This document shows positions 8,530 to 16,879 of a DNA stretch of 64,000 nt, piece by piece. The DNA is from Loktanella sp. GTDB taxonomy: Bacteria; Pseudomonadota; Alphaproteobacteria; Rhodobacterales; Rhodobacteraceae. The stretch is from NCBI GenBank assembly GCA_024686085.1, contig JAIBDT010000003.1:1-64000 (forward strand), written 5' to 3'. Positions within the stretch are counted from its first letter, which is position 1; the number at the start of each line of letters is the position of its first letter. Under the pieces are notes generated by a model, which ran no database searches, had not been told where the DNA came from, and was given only the letters and a program-made list of their open reading frames with translations. The position numbers and the translations under genes are program-made.

Positions 8530-9754
8530 ACCAGCCCTGTTGCAGATCTATCTTGGCGCGCGACACCTTGTGCCGCTGATTGCAAAGCCTTTTTTGAAAA
8601 AGCGCCTGCGTGCGGGCAAAGAACACGACACGCGCTGGATTGAAAAGCTGGGGCAAGCGACGGTTGCGCGACCAGCGGGGGCGTTGATCTGGCTGCACGC
8701 AGTTGGATTGGGCGAGGTGTTGTCCCTGCGCGGTTTGATCGCCATCATGGGCGAAATGGACCCAACGGCGCATTTCCTGATTACCTCCACAGCGCTGTCT
8801 TCGGCCAAGGGCATTGCCAACCAACTGCCACCGCGCACGCAGCACCAGTTTCTGCCGCTTGACGCACCAAGTTATGTCAGATCATTCCTAGACCATTGGA
8901 AACCCGACCTCGTTATCTGGGCAGAGCAGGACATTTGGCCAGGCATGGTGCATGACGTCCAGAAACGCGATATCCCGCAAGCACTGATAAACGCACGGAT
9001 GAACACGGTCTCACTGAACAAACACATGAAGGCTCGCCGCCTTTATCAGTCGACCTACCAGCAGATGGATATGATCACAGCGCAAGACAATGAAAGCGCG
9101 CAAAATCTCCAAGCATTGGGCGCGAGAAAACCAATCGCAATAAATCCGGCGATGAAGGCAAGCGCACCCGCTTTGAGCTGTGATGAACAGGCACTCAAGA
9201 ATTTGCAGAAAGTCATCAAAAATCGTCGCGTTTGGATCACTGCCCCAGCCCATGGACCTGACGCAGATTTCGCGATCCGCGCTCACAAGACTTTGCTTGC
9301 GCACGACCCGACGGCTCTACTGATTATCGCGCCTCGCGACGTTAGATTGTCATTGCCCGAAGACCTACCAAGGCGAAGCAAGGACCAAATGCCCAGCGGG
9401 CCGATCTGGATCGCTGATACGCTGGGGGAACTAGGATTGTTCTATCGGCTCGCGGATACCGCCCTGATCGGCGGTACATTTAACGACATCCAAGGGCACT
9501 CTCCTTGGGAAGCCGCAAGCCTCGGCTGTGCGATCCTACACGGCCCGCAAACCGCAAATTTCGCCAGCGATTTTGCCAGTCTCAAACGCAATCATGGTGC
9601 AGTTCCTGTAGGGTCTGCTGACGACATCGCAAACGCCCTGTTGCATGCCAACCGAGATGCACTGACGCAAAATGCAATGAGCCTGATTGCAACGGCGCGC
9701 GCTGATCTACGTCCTTTTGCGCAAGCTCTGCTTTCTCTGAGAGGGCGGTCATGA
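8516..9754 (+). CDS. Kdo transferase-like glycosyltransferase (GT30), divergent copy
   Basis: The 412-residue protein is related to WaaA/KdtA, which transfers Kdo from CMP-Kdo to lipid A. It keeps the N-terminal catalytic Glu region (RWIEKLG, Glu43), the HAVGLGE loop, the WAEQDIWP segment and the ADTLGELGLFY plus LIGGTF region. The C-terminal motif has diverged: QGHSPWEAA replaces the usual G-x-HN-x-x-EP. The ATG at 8516 overlaps the end of neuC by 14 bases, so it is coupled to nonulosonate synthesis. I found no lpxK next to it, the usual partner of the housekeeping waaA. A role in transferring a CMP-nonulosonate, or a second Kdo, is plausible but unproven. Confidence 0.78.
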   Translation: MTPSKPALLQIYLGARHLVPLIAKPFLKKRLRAGKEHDTRWIEKLGQATVARPAGALIWLHAVGLGEVLSLRGLIAIMGEMDPTAHFLITSTALSSAKGIANQLPPRTQHQFLPLDAPSYVRSFLDHWKPDLVIWAEQDIWPGMVHDVQKRDIPQALINARMNTVSLNKHMKARRLYQSTYQQMDMITAQDNESAQNLQALGARKPIAINPAMKASAPALSCDEQALKNLQKVIKNRRVWITAPAHGPDADFAIRAHKTLLAHDPTALLIIAPRDVRLSLPEDLPRRSKDQMPSGPIWIADTLGELGLFYRLADTALIGGTFNDIQGHSPWEAASLGCAILHGPQTANFASDFASLKRNHGAVPVGSADDIANALLHANRDALTQNAMSLIATARADLRPFAQALLSLRGRS

Positions 9755-11040
9755 CCCGCTGGCCCGACCCGATCCTTCGCGTTGCACTTTGGGTCTACGA
9801 AGCGCTCTGGATCATTTTGACCCCTATCGTTTGGCTTTACTTGCAAAAACGTGGCAAACGCGATCCACTTTACGCGGCACACATCGGCGAAAGGTTCGGG
9901 CATTATAGTAGCCCGATCAAAGGGGCAATCTGGGTCCATGCCGTCAGCCTTGGCGAAATGCGCTCTGCCACGCCACTGATCCGCGCCATTCTGGCCCGTG
10001 GGGAAACCGTAGTTACTACACATTTCACACCAGCCGGCAGACGCGAAGCCCAGCGCGAATTTGCATCCGAAATCGCGGCAGGCACGTTGCAGTCACTTTG
10101 GGTGCCTTACGAGACCAGCCGCGCCTACCGGCGTTTTCTAAAAGCTTTTAAACCCCGACTTGGTCTTGTGATGGAGATCGAAGTTTGGCCGATGATGATC
10201 AAAATGACCCGGAAATACGGCACCCCGCTTTATATGTGTAACGCGCAATACCCCGTCAAAAGTTACGAAAAAGACAAACAAGGGCTGGGCCTGCGCGCAC
10301 GGCTTTTTGGTGGATTCGCTGGTGGGTTTGTGAAATCCCAAGATCAGCAAAACAGGCTCGCTGCGGCAGGCCTACAAAATATCCATGTGACAGGCGAGTT
10401 ACGATTTGACCAACCCATGCCCCCAACACATCTGGCAGCAGCGGTTGTTGCGCGGCCCATAATTGCGGGTGACCGTGAGGTCATTACACTGACCAGTGTC
10501 GTCGAAGGCGAAGACGAGACCTACATCAACCTTATCAAATCCGCTCCTGCGCCGCTATATATCTATGTACCACGCGCACCTGAGCGGTTCCAAGACGTGG
10601 GCGACATGTTGGAAGCTGCGGGTTTAAAGGTCGCACGCAGATCATCAGCCCTTACACACGACCTTGCTTTGAAGGCTGAAACAGAATGCGATGTACTGCT
10701 CGGCGACAGCATGGGCGAAATGTATTTCTACCTTGGCCTTTGTGATCGCGCCATTGTCGGCGGCGGCTTCGTGCCAAAAGGCGCACATAACATCATCGAG
10801 CCTTTGGCCCTACGCAAACCTGTCATCGTTGGGCCGCACATCTGGACAATCACCTATCCCGTGGTGGAAGCGATAAAAGCGGGCGTATGCACGATGACGC
10901 CAACATCTACGGCTTTAGTAGACGCCGTCATAAACCCAGCGACTATAAGCGAGGCGCAGATCAGCGCGTTCTACGAAGAGCATGCAGGCGGCGTCTCACG
11001 GACGCTTGCGGCCCTCGACGCCTTACAACCGCGTTATTGA
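9751..11040 (+). CDS. Kdo transferase-like glycosyltransferase (GT30), canonical copy
   Basis: The 429-residue protein follows the first GT30-like gene with an ATGA overlap. It has a hydrophobic membrane-anchor segment (about residues 10-31), the catalytic HIGERFG motif (Glu47), HAVSLGEM, MEIEVWP, GDSMGEMYFY, VGGGF and the near-canonical AHNIIEPLALRKPVIVGPH motif that binds the CMP part of the donor. It acts at the inner membrane. It could be the true lipid A Kdo transferase (waaA) or a paralogue dedicated to this locus; two neighbouring paralogues in one strain argue for different acceptors or donors. The end overlaps modC, convergent, by seven bases. Confidence 0.83.
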   Translation: MTRWPDPILRVALWVYEALWIILTPIVWLYLQKRGKRDPLYAAHIGERFGHYSSPIKGAIWVHAVSLGEMRSATPLIRAILARGETVVTTHFTPAGRREAQREFASEIAAGTLQSLWVPYETSRAYRRFLKAFKPRLGLVMEIEVWPMMIKMTRKYGTPLYMCNAQYPVKSYEKDKQGLGLRARLFGGFAGGFVKSQDQQNRLAAAGLQNIHVTGELRFDQPMPPTHLAAAVVARPIIAGDREVITLTSVVEGEDETYINLIKSAPAPLYIYVPRAPERFQDVGDMLEAAGLKVARRSSALTHDLALKAETECDVLLGDSMGEMYFYLGLCDRAIVGGGFVPKGAHNIIEPLALRKPVIVGPHIWTITYPVVEAIKAGVCTMTPTSTALVDAVINPATISEAQISAFYEEHAGGVSRTLAALDALQPRY

Positions 11041-12077
11041 CCTGCTTCATGCGGCCCGACGGCGGTGGCCTTGATAATCGCATAGGCCTCTGAGCCAACA
11101 TCCAATTCCATCTGGCGGTAACTTGCCTTCGTAATTCGTGCCAGCAGCGCGGTTTCCCCTGCCATTAGGCCTACGGCCACGCCGGGGCCCTGCCCGATTT
11201 CAATTGCTGTGACCGTAACAGGCAGCACATTTCGCGCCGATATCTGCGACGGGGCAACGCGGGCCAAAATCACATCTTGGGCAGGGATGCGCACCCGCAT
11301 GTTCTGGCCAATTTGCCCGATATGACCGGGCAAGATTAAACGACCACCCTCAAACTCAAGCGCCGTCAACGCGTCTTCGTGGTCATGCTCCATAACCGTC
11401 GCCAGCAATACAGCGCCCGCGTCACGCTCGCCAAGCATTGGGACGGACGCAGGATGCGACAGCACATCGCCCAAACCACCCGCACGCACAACACGGCCCT
11501 GATCGAGTACAACAATCGTATTGGCCAGACGCGCAACCTCGGACATGTCATGACTGACGTAGATCATCGGAACTTCGACCTCGTCGCGCAGGCGTTCAAG
11601 ATAGGGCAATATCTCGGCTTTACGCGGGCCATCCAAAGCGGCCAAGGGCTCGTCCAAAAGCAGCATTGCAGGATCGCTCATCAAAGCGCGCCCCAAGGCA
11701 ACGCGGCTCTTCTCGCCGCCCGACAAAGCCTTAGGATAGCGCGGCAGCAGGTCACCAAGACCAAGCATATCAATCAAACGGGCACGCTCATGATCACCGC
11801 CATAAGCGAGGTTTTGGGCCACCGTCATATGTGGAAAAAGACGTGCATCTTGAAACACATAGCCCAATCCGCGTTGGTGGATTGGCACATGCGTCAGATC
11901 CCGATCCGCAATCACAATGCGGCCCGCGTCAGGTGTTACAAGCCCCGCAATTGCATTAATCAATGTCGTCTTACCTGACCCCGACCGCCCAAATACCGCG
12001 ATCACCCCAGCAGGGGCATCAAACGCCACATCAAGCGTAAAATCCGCAAACGCCTTTTTGATCTGCACTGAAATCAT
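11034..12077 (-). CDS. modC: Molybdate ABC transporter, ATP-binding protein
   Basis: ModC powers molybdate import. The 347-residue product has Walker A GRSGSGKTT near residue 30, the signature LSGGEKSRVALGRA, Walker B LLLDEPLAALD and a C-terminal TOBE/Mop-type domain (about residues 290-345) that distinguishes ModC from general ABC ATPases. The ATG at 12077 overlaps the modB stop (ATGA). It is the last gene of the unit HDAC-like, modA, modB, modC. No ModE-type regulator or molybdenum-cofactor riboswitch was seen nearby. Confidence 0.93.
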   Translation of the reverse strand: MISVQIKKAFADFTLDVAFDAPAGVIAVFGRSGSGKTTLINAIAGLVTPDAGRIVIADRDLTHVPIHQRGLGYVFQDARLFPHMTVAQNLAYGGDHERARLIDMLGLGDLLPRYPKALSGGEKSRVALGRALMSDPAMLLLDEPLAALDGPRKAEILPYLERLRDEVEVPMIYVSHDMSEVARLANTIVVLDQGRVVRAGGLGDVLSHPASVPMLGERDAGAVLLATVMEHDHEDALTALEFEGGRLILPGHIGQIGQNMRVRIPAQDVILARVAPSQISARNVLPVTVTAIEIGQGPGVAVGLMAGETALLARITKASYRQMELDVGSEAYAIIKATAVGPHEAGQ

Positions 12078-12739
12078 CGGGCGACCATGCGGCGCGCCAG
12101 CCATTCAGATGCCACCAATGCACCCATCGCCAATGCTACGGAAATGCTGACCAAAACGACGACAGCGCTTTCTTGGCCGGGAACCTGCAGTAATCCGTAG
12201 ATCGCTGAGGGGATCGTTTGGGTCTGGCCTGGAATAGCCGCGACAAACGTGATGGTTGCACCGAACTCTCCCAATGCTTTGGCAAAACCCAGCACGGCAC
12301 CGGCAACAATTGCGGGGGCAATCAATGGCAAAGTGATTGTCCTGAACACCCGTAAATCAGATGCGCCTAAGGTGCGTGCGGCGTCCTCTAACCCTGCATC
12401 AACAGCCTCGAACCCCAAGCGGATCGCCCGAACCATTAGTGGAAATCCCATGATCGCCGCAGCCAGTGCGGCACCTGTCCAGCGAAATGCAAAGGTGAAG
12501 CCAAACCAGTCAAATAGCAGACCACCAATGACCCCCGACTTTCCGAAGACGACTAAAAGAAGATAACCCGTAACCACAGGCGGCAGAACCAACGGCAAAT
12601 GTACCAATCCGTTCAAGACAACATGACCGCGAAACGATTTACGTGCCAAAATATGCGCCACCCAAATCGCTAAAGGCAACGCAACCACCGTCGCCACAGC
12701 AGAGACACGCAAGGATAGGAAAATCGGTTCCCACATCAT
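12074..12739 (-). CDS. modB: Molybdate ABC transporter, permease
   Basis: The 221-residue integral membrane protein has about five hydrophobic segments and the permease EAA-type loop (EDAARTLGASDLRVFRTITLP), which docks to the ATPase. Its length and sequence fit ModB. It overlaps modA upstream and modC downstream by four bases each, so the three subunits are translationally coupled. Confidence 0.93.
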   Translation of the reverse strand: MMWEPIFLSLRVSAVATVVALPLAIWVAHILARKSFRGHVVLNGLVHLPLVLPPVVTGYLLLVVFGKSGVIGGLLFDWFGFTFAFRWTGAALAAAIMGFPLMVRAIRLGFEAVDAGLEDAARTLGASDLRVFRTITLPLIAPAIVAGAVLGFAKALGEFGATITFVAAIPGQTQTIPSAIYGLLQVPGQESAVVVLVSISVALAMGALVASEWLARRMVAR

Positions 12740-13440
12740 TCGTTCACCGGTGAATAACCAAAGTCAGCCAATAAGTCTTGCCCCACTTGCCCGCGTAACG
12801 CATCCCAAAAAGCGCGCGCTTTGGGATCATCGCTGACCAATCCACCTACATATCTAATCGGATCATGGTCCGTCGGATCAAAGCGGGCAACGATTTGCAC
12901 AGCATCCGTCGCTTGCGCGTCAGTCGCATACACCACACCAAATGGCACTTCACCACGCACAACCAAAGTCAGTGCAGCGCGTACACTGTCAACTTCGGCC
13001 AGACGGTCTTTCACGGCGTCCCATAGGTCGAGATTTTCCAGCGCTTGTCGCCCGTAAACTCCAGCCGGCACTGCGGTTGTATATCCCATCGCCAATCGAC
13101 CGTCGCCCAGCGCAGTTGGCAAGTCAGCCAACGTCAGGTCAGCCGCCCCCACAGGTCCGATCAATACCAGTGCATTGCTTGCAAAATCCATTACATCTGC
13201 CACCTGCGGCAAAGCCGCTATCCACTCGGCATTCGCGAGCAAAACCACATCTGCAGGCGCCTCCTGCTGGATTTGGCGGGCCAACGTGCCGCTGCCCGCA
13301 TAAGAAACCACAACGTCCCCCACGCGCGCGGCCAAAGCATCAATCGGCTCTTTGAGGCTTGCAGCTGCGAACACCACCACCGGTTCTGCGAACGCAGGCT
13401 GAACGCAAAGCGCAAGACAAAGGGACACGACGTATTTCAT
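12736..13440 (-). CDS. modA: Molybdate-binding periplasmic protein
   Basis: ModA is the periplasmic molybdate/tungstate receptor. The 234-residue precursor has a Sec signal peptide (cleavage expected after QPAFA, near residue 18) and the mature start VVVFAAASLKEP, with the conserved Ser of the oxyanion-binding site, followed by YAGSGTLARQI. The start at 13440 puts the signal peptide at the N terminus; upstream in-frame sequence lacks one. It begins 16 bases after the HDAC-like gene, with no obvious terminator between them. Confidence 0.92.
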   Translation of the reverse strand: MKYVVSLCLALCVQPAFAEPVVVFAAASLKEPIDALAARVGDVVVSYAGSGTLARQIQQEAPADVVLLANAEWIAALPQVADVMDFASNALVLIGPVGAADLTLADLPTALGDGRLAMGYTTAVPAGVYGRQALENLDLWDAVKDRLAEVDSVRAALTLVVRGEVPFGVVYATDAQATDAVQIVARFDPTDHDPIRYVGGLVSDDPKARAFWDALRGQVGQDLLADFGYSPVNE

Positions 13441-13456
13441 AGCGATGACTATCAGG

Positions 13457-14617
13457 TCAGGGCGCGGAACTAGCAAGAGGCAGCCTTGCGGCAATCTGTG
13501 CCACGCGTTCTGAAACCTCCGCCGAAATCGGCCCGTTACGCGGCGCATCGCGTAAGGTCGTCACCCAATGTGCCTTGGCGAATTTCTCGCCCATTGGCCC
13601 TTTCCAATGCAAGTCGCGCAATACGTCCTGCGCCTCAGTTGGCAATACATCGGGAATGTCTTTCCTGTTCAACGTGGCCCAAACACCCGTCCATAACCTG
13701 CCGACCGACCACGGGTTATACCCGCCGCCGCCCATCACAAGATACCGCGGTGACATGCCCCGCAATGCAGCCACCACCGCCCAGTGCGCGTTATTTGACA
13801 GGGCCATGCGCGACTGCGGGTCTTCCAAAACTGCATCGGCACCGCATTGCAACACAACTGCATCGGGGGCAAATTGTGCAATTGCGGGCAAAATCACCGC
13901 CTCTCGGACAAGCGCCATTTCATCGTCATTGCAGCCACGCGGCATTGGCATATTGATCATATTGCCGACGCCGACTTCACCAATATGCCCTGTACGTGGC
14001 CAGCGGTCCTGCTCGTGGATTGAGATCAACAAAGTGTCGGGATCACTATCAAACCCCGCGGCTACACCGTCTGCATGATGGGCATCAATATCTATATAGG
14101 CAACACGGCGGGCACCGTTACGGCGCAACGATTGGATCGCCAAAACAGGATCATTGAGATAACAAAACCCGTTCGCGCGATCTGGCATTGCGTGATGCGT
14201 CCCGCATCCAGGCGCATAAATCACGCCACCCTGGGCCAATAATTCGCCTGCCAGTAGCGCAGCGCCCGCCGATGTGGCTGGCCTGCGAAACATCTCGGCA
14301 AAAATCGGGTTGGACGGGGTGCCAAGAGCATGACGCGCGCGAATTTCGTCTGTCACTGCCTGTGCTTGCTCGGCAGCCACAAGCGCCGCAATATACTCAG
14401 CGGTGTGAAATCCGACCAAGGCGGCGGGCTTCGCACGAGGGCTGTTGACATAGCAATCGGCCGGCAACCACCCCAATGCACGGGTCAAATCCAAAACAGT
14501 CGACACACGCGGCACCCGCAAAGGATGCCAATCGCCATAATGAGAATGGCGATAAATTTCGGATGCGATCATTCGCGGGGTTGCCTGCGCGGCGGGGGCG
14601 TGGAAACTTGGGGTCAT
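13457..14617 (-). CDS. Histone deacetylase-like (AcuC/HDAC family) deacylase
   Basis: The 386-residue protein is a bacterial member of the arginase/deacetylase fold. Zinc and catalytic residues are visible: the GTHH pair, the DIDAHH metal motif (Asp and His), the second Asp in CGADAVLEDP, and the Tyr in GGGGYN. It should therefore be a zinc-dependent deacylase acting on acetyl-lysine, acetylpolyamine or another small amide. It lies 16 bases upstream of modA on the same strand and is probably first in the mod transcript. Whether that reflects function or read-through is unknown. It is divergent from the Nudix gene, 33 bases away. Confidence 0.87.
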   Translation of the reverse strand: MTPSFHAPAAQATPRMIASEIYRHSHYGDWHPLRVPRVSTVLDLTRALGWLPADCYVNSPRAKPAALVGFHTAEYIAALVAAEQAQAVTDEIRARHALGTPSNPIFAEMFRRPATSAGAALLAGELLAQGGVIYAPGCGTHHAMPDRANGFCYLNDPVLAIQSLRRNGARRVAYIDIDAHHADGVAAGFDSDPDTLLISIHEQDRWPRTGHIGEVGVGNMINMPMPRGCNDDEMALVREAVILPAIAQFAPDAVVLQCGADAVLEDPQSRMALSNNAHWAVVAALRGMSPRYLVMGGGGYNPWSVGRLWTGVWATLNRKDIPDVLPTEAQDVLRDLHWKGPMGEKFAKAHWVTTLRDAPRNGPISAEVSERVAQIAARLPLASSAP

Positions 14618-14650
14618 TCATGGGATTTATCCCGACTTCGGAAAAATACC

Positions 14651-15136
14651 ATGCCTAAACTTCCTCAAAAACCAGTCCCCCTCAAACTGCGCAGCGGCGG
14701 CAAGACCGATGTGCGGGCGCAATTGGCAGCACTTTGCTACCGATACAAAGGCGAAAAGCTACAAGTTTGCCTTGTCACAACGCGCGGAACAGGACGTTGG
14801 ATTTTGCCGCGCGGATGGCCCACCCACAAGTATACCCCCGCTGACGGGGCCGCGATCGAAGCCTTTGAAGAGGCAGGCCTCACAGGCACGGCGCACCCCA
14901 ATAGCATTGGAGCCTATAGCTATGACAAGCCGCTGGGGGACGATGTGACGCCTGTGATGGTGATGGTCTACGCGATCCACGTGACCCAGGAAGCCAAGAA
15001 TTGGCCCGAAAAAGGTCAACGCAAACGCGAATGGATGTCGACCAAAAAAGCGGCGCTTAAAATCGACGAATTGGGGCTGCGGCAGATCGTTGCGCAATTC
15101 GATCCCAAGCGCTTGCACATTGCACAAACCAAATAA
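14651..15136 (+). CDS. Nudix hydrolase family protein with altered Nudix box
   Basis: The 161-residue protein is a compact Nudix-fold protein, probably of the diphosphoinositol/diadenosine polyphosphate type judging by WILPRGWP. The 23-residue box keeps G1, E16, E19, E20 and G22 but has Tyr instead of Glu at position 7 and Ile instead of Arg at position 15. The core metal-binding Glu residues remain, so activity is possible but may be altered. The ATG at 14651 is the first reasonable start after the divergent HDAC-like gene. Confidence 0.82.
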   Translation: MPKLPQKPVPLKLRSGGKTDVRAQLAALCYRYKGEKLQVCLVTTRGTGRWILPRGWPTHKYTPADGAAIEAFEEAGLTGTAHPNSIGAYSYDKPLGDDVTPVMVMVYAIHVTQEAKNWPEKGQRKREWMSTKKAALKIDELGLRQIVAQFDPKRLHIAQTK

Positions 15137-15154
15137 AACACTAACTATCGGCTC

Positions 15155-15559
15155 ATGATCAGATTTACGCTTTCTTGCGCCAACGCCCATAGCTTTGAAT
15201 CGTGGTTTAAATCCAACGATGCCTGCGACACGCTGATGTCAAAGGGCATGGTTTCTTGCACGACGTGCGGATCTACGACAATCCGTAAGACCCTGATGAC
15301 GCCTTCTGTGGCGACCAAAGGGCATGTGGCGCAAGCCAAGTCAGACCCCGCCCCGTTGGAAAAATTGCGGCGGGAGGTCGAGGCAAACTCTGAATATGTC
15401 GGATCCAGCTTTGCGGTTAAAGCGCGCGAAATGCACGAGGGCACAGCCGCCGAGAAATCCATTTACGGCGAAGCCACCCCCCAAGAAGCGCGCAGCTTGA
15501 TCGAAGACGGTGTCCCTGTGTTGCCCTTGCCCTTCATCCCGACCAAAAAAGCGCACTAA
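15155..15559 (+). CDS. DUF1178 family protein
   Basis: The 134-residue protein has the DUF1178 layout: an N-terminal IRFTLSCANAHSFESWF segment, a CTTCGS zinc-ribbon-like pair of cysteines near residues 35-38, a variable middle, and a C-terminal conserved GEATPQEARSLIEDGVPV segment. Function is unknown for the family, which is common in alphaproteobacteria. It follows the Nudix gene by 18 bases on the same strand, so the two are probably cotranscribed. Confidence 0.85.
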   Translation: MIRFTLSCANAHSFESWFKSNDACDTLMSKGMVSCTTCGSTTIRKTLMTPSVATKGHVAQAKSDPAPLEKLRREVEANSEYVGSSFAVKAREMHEGTAAEKSIYGEATPQEARSLIEDGVPVLPLPFIPTKKAH

Positions 15560-15637
15560 TCAAGCACCATAGCCTTATGATCTTGCACGTGCGGGCGGTG
15601 CAGCATATGACACCCGCGAAATAATCAGCAAGGTGCA

Positions 15638-16879
15638 ATGATGCCGACACTTGTGATGAAATTCGGCGGAACCTCCGTCGCAAACCTTGACCGGATCGCG
15701 CGCGCTGCAAAGCGCGTCGCATTTGAGGTCGCCAAAGGCTATGACGTGATCGTTATTGTCTCGGCGATGTCGGGAAAAACCAACGAAATGGTGGGCTGGG
15801 TTAATGAAACCTCGCCGCTATACGACGCCCGCGAATATGACGCGGTTGTCTCAAGCGGTGAAAACGTGACCGCTGGATTGATGGCCCTGCGATTGCAGGA
15901 GATGGATATCCCCGCACGCAGCTGGCAAGGCTGGCAAGTGCCAGTGAAAACCACCTCCGCGCATTCATCCGCACGGATCGAAGAAATCCCGACCGACAAC
16001 ATCAACGCCAAATTCGGCGAAGGCATGAAGGTCGCGGTGGTTGCAGGCTTCCAAGGTGTCAGCCCTGAGGGCCGCATCACGACACTTGGCCGTGGCGGGT
16101 CCGATACCACTGCCGTCGCCTTTGCCGCCGCCTTTGGTGCAGAGCGGTGCGATATCTATACGGATGTTGATGGCGTCTATACAACCGATCCACGCATCAC
16201 ATCCAAGGCACGCAAACTCGATAAAATCTCTTTCGAAGAAATGTTAGAACTCGCCTCTCTTGGGGCCAAAGTCCTACAAACACGGTCGGTCGAACTCGCA
16301 ATGCGGTTCAAAGTACGCTTGCGTGTGCTATCATCATTTGAAGAACCATCGGACGAAGCTGGAACGCTTGTCTGCGATGAGGAGGAAATCATGGAATCCA
16401 AAGCAGTGGCCGGTGTGGCCTATTCCCGCGACGAGGCAAAGATGACCCTCGTATCCGTCGCTGACCGTCCCGGTATCGCCGCCGCGATCTTTGGCCCCTT
16501 AGCCGAAGCAGGCGTAAACGTCGATATGATCGTGCAGAACATCTCTGAAGATGGCCGCACTGATATGACGTTCTCTTGCCCAGTCGATCAAGTGTTGCGC
16601 GCGCAAAAGGCTATGGAAGAAGCACAGTCTTCGGGCGCGATAAACTACCATGATCTGGTCACCGATGAAGGCGTCGCAAAAGTGTCCATCGTCGGCATCG
16701 GAATGCGCAGCCACGCAGGTGTTGCCGCAAAAATGTTCACCACATTGCGCGACGAAAATATCAACATCAAAGTGATCACTACATCCGAGATCAAGGTCTC
16801 TGTGCTGATCGACCGCAAATACATGGAACTCGCCGTGCAAGCCCTGCACGATGCTTTTGACCTCGATAAAGCAGCGTGA
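15638..16879 (+). CDS. lysC: Aspartate kinase
   Basis: Aspartokinase phosphorylates L-aspartate, the first step to lysine, threonine and methionine. The 413-residue product begins with the KFGGTSVAN nucleotide/substrate motif and carries the GRGGSDTTA loop and two C-terminal ACT domains (about residues 260-410) expected for feedback regulation. There are two tandem ATG codons at 15638 and 15641; the AAGGTG site at 15630-15635 cannot decide between them. The stop overlaps the GTG start of the next gene. Confidence 0.95.
   Translation: MMPTLVMKFGGTSVANLDRIARAAKRVAFEVAKGYDVIVIVSAMSGKTNEMVGWVNETSPLYDAREYDAVVSSGENVTAGLMALRLQEMDIPARSWQGWQVPVKTTSAHSSARIEEIPTDNINAKFGEGMKVAVVAGFQGVSPEGRITTLGRGGSDTTAVAFAAAFGAERCDIYTDVDGVYTTDPRITSKARKLDKISFEEMLELASLGAKVLQTRSVELAMRFKVRLRVLSSFEEPSDEAGTLVCDEEEIMESKAVAGVAYSRDEAKMTLVSVADRPGIAAAIFGPLAEAGVNVDMIVQNISEDGRTDMTFSCPVDQVLRAQKAMEEAQSSGAINYHDLVTDEGVAKVSIVGIGMRSHAGVAAKMFTTLRDENINIKVITTSEIKVSVLIDRKYMELAVQALHDAFDLDKAA

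Noticed and set aside
9592-10023. Long antisense open frames inside kdtA-like, clpA, atp and OmpA-like genes
   Set aside because: They are shadows produced by codon bias of clearly recognised genes; none has a ribosome-binding site plus recognisable motif.
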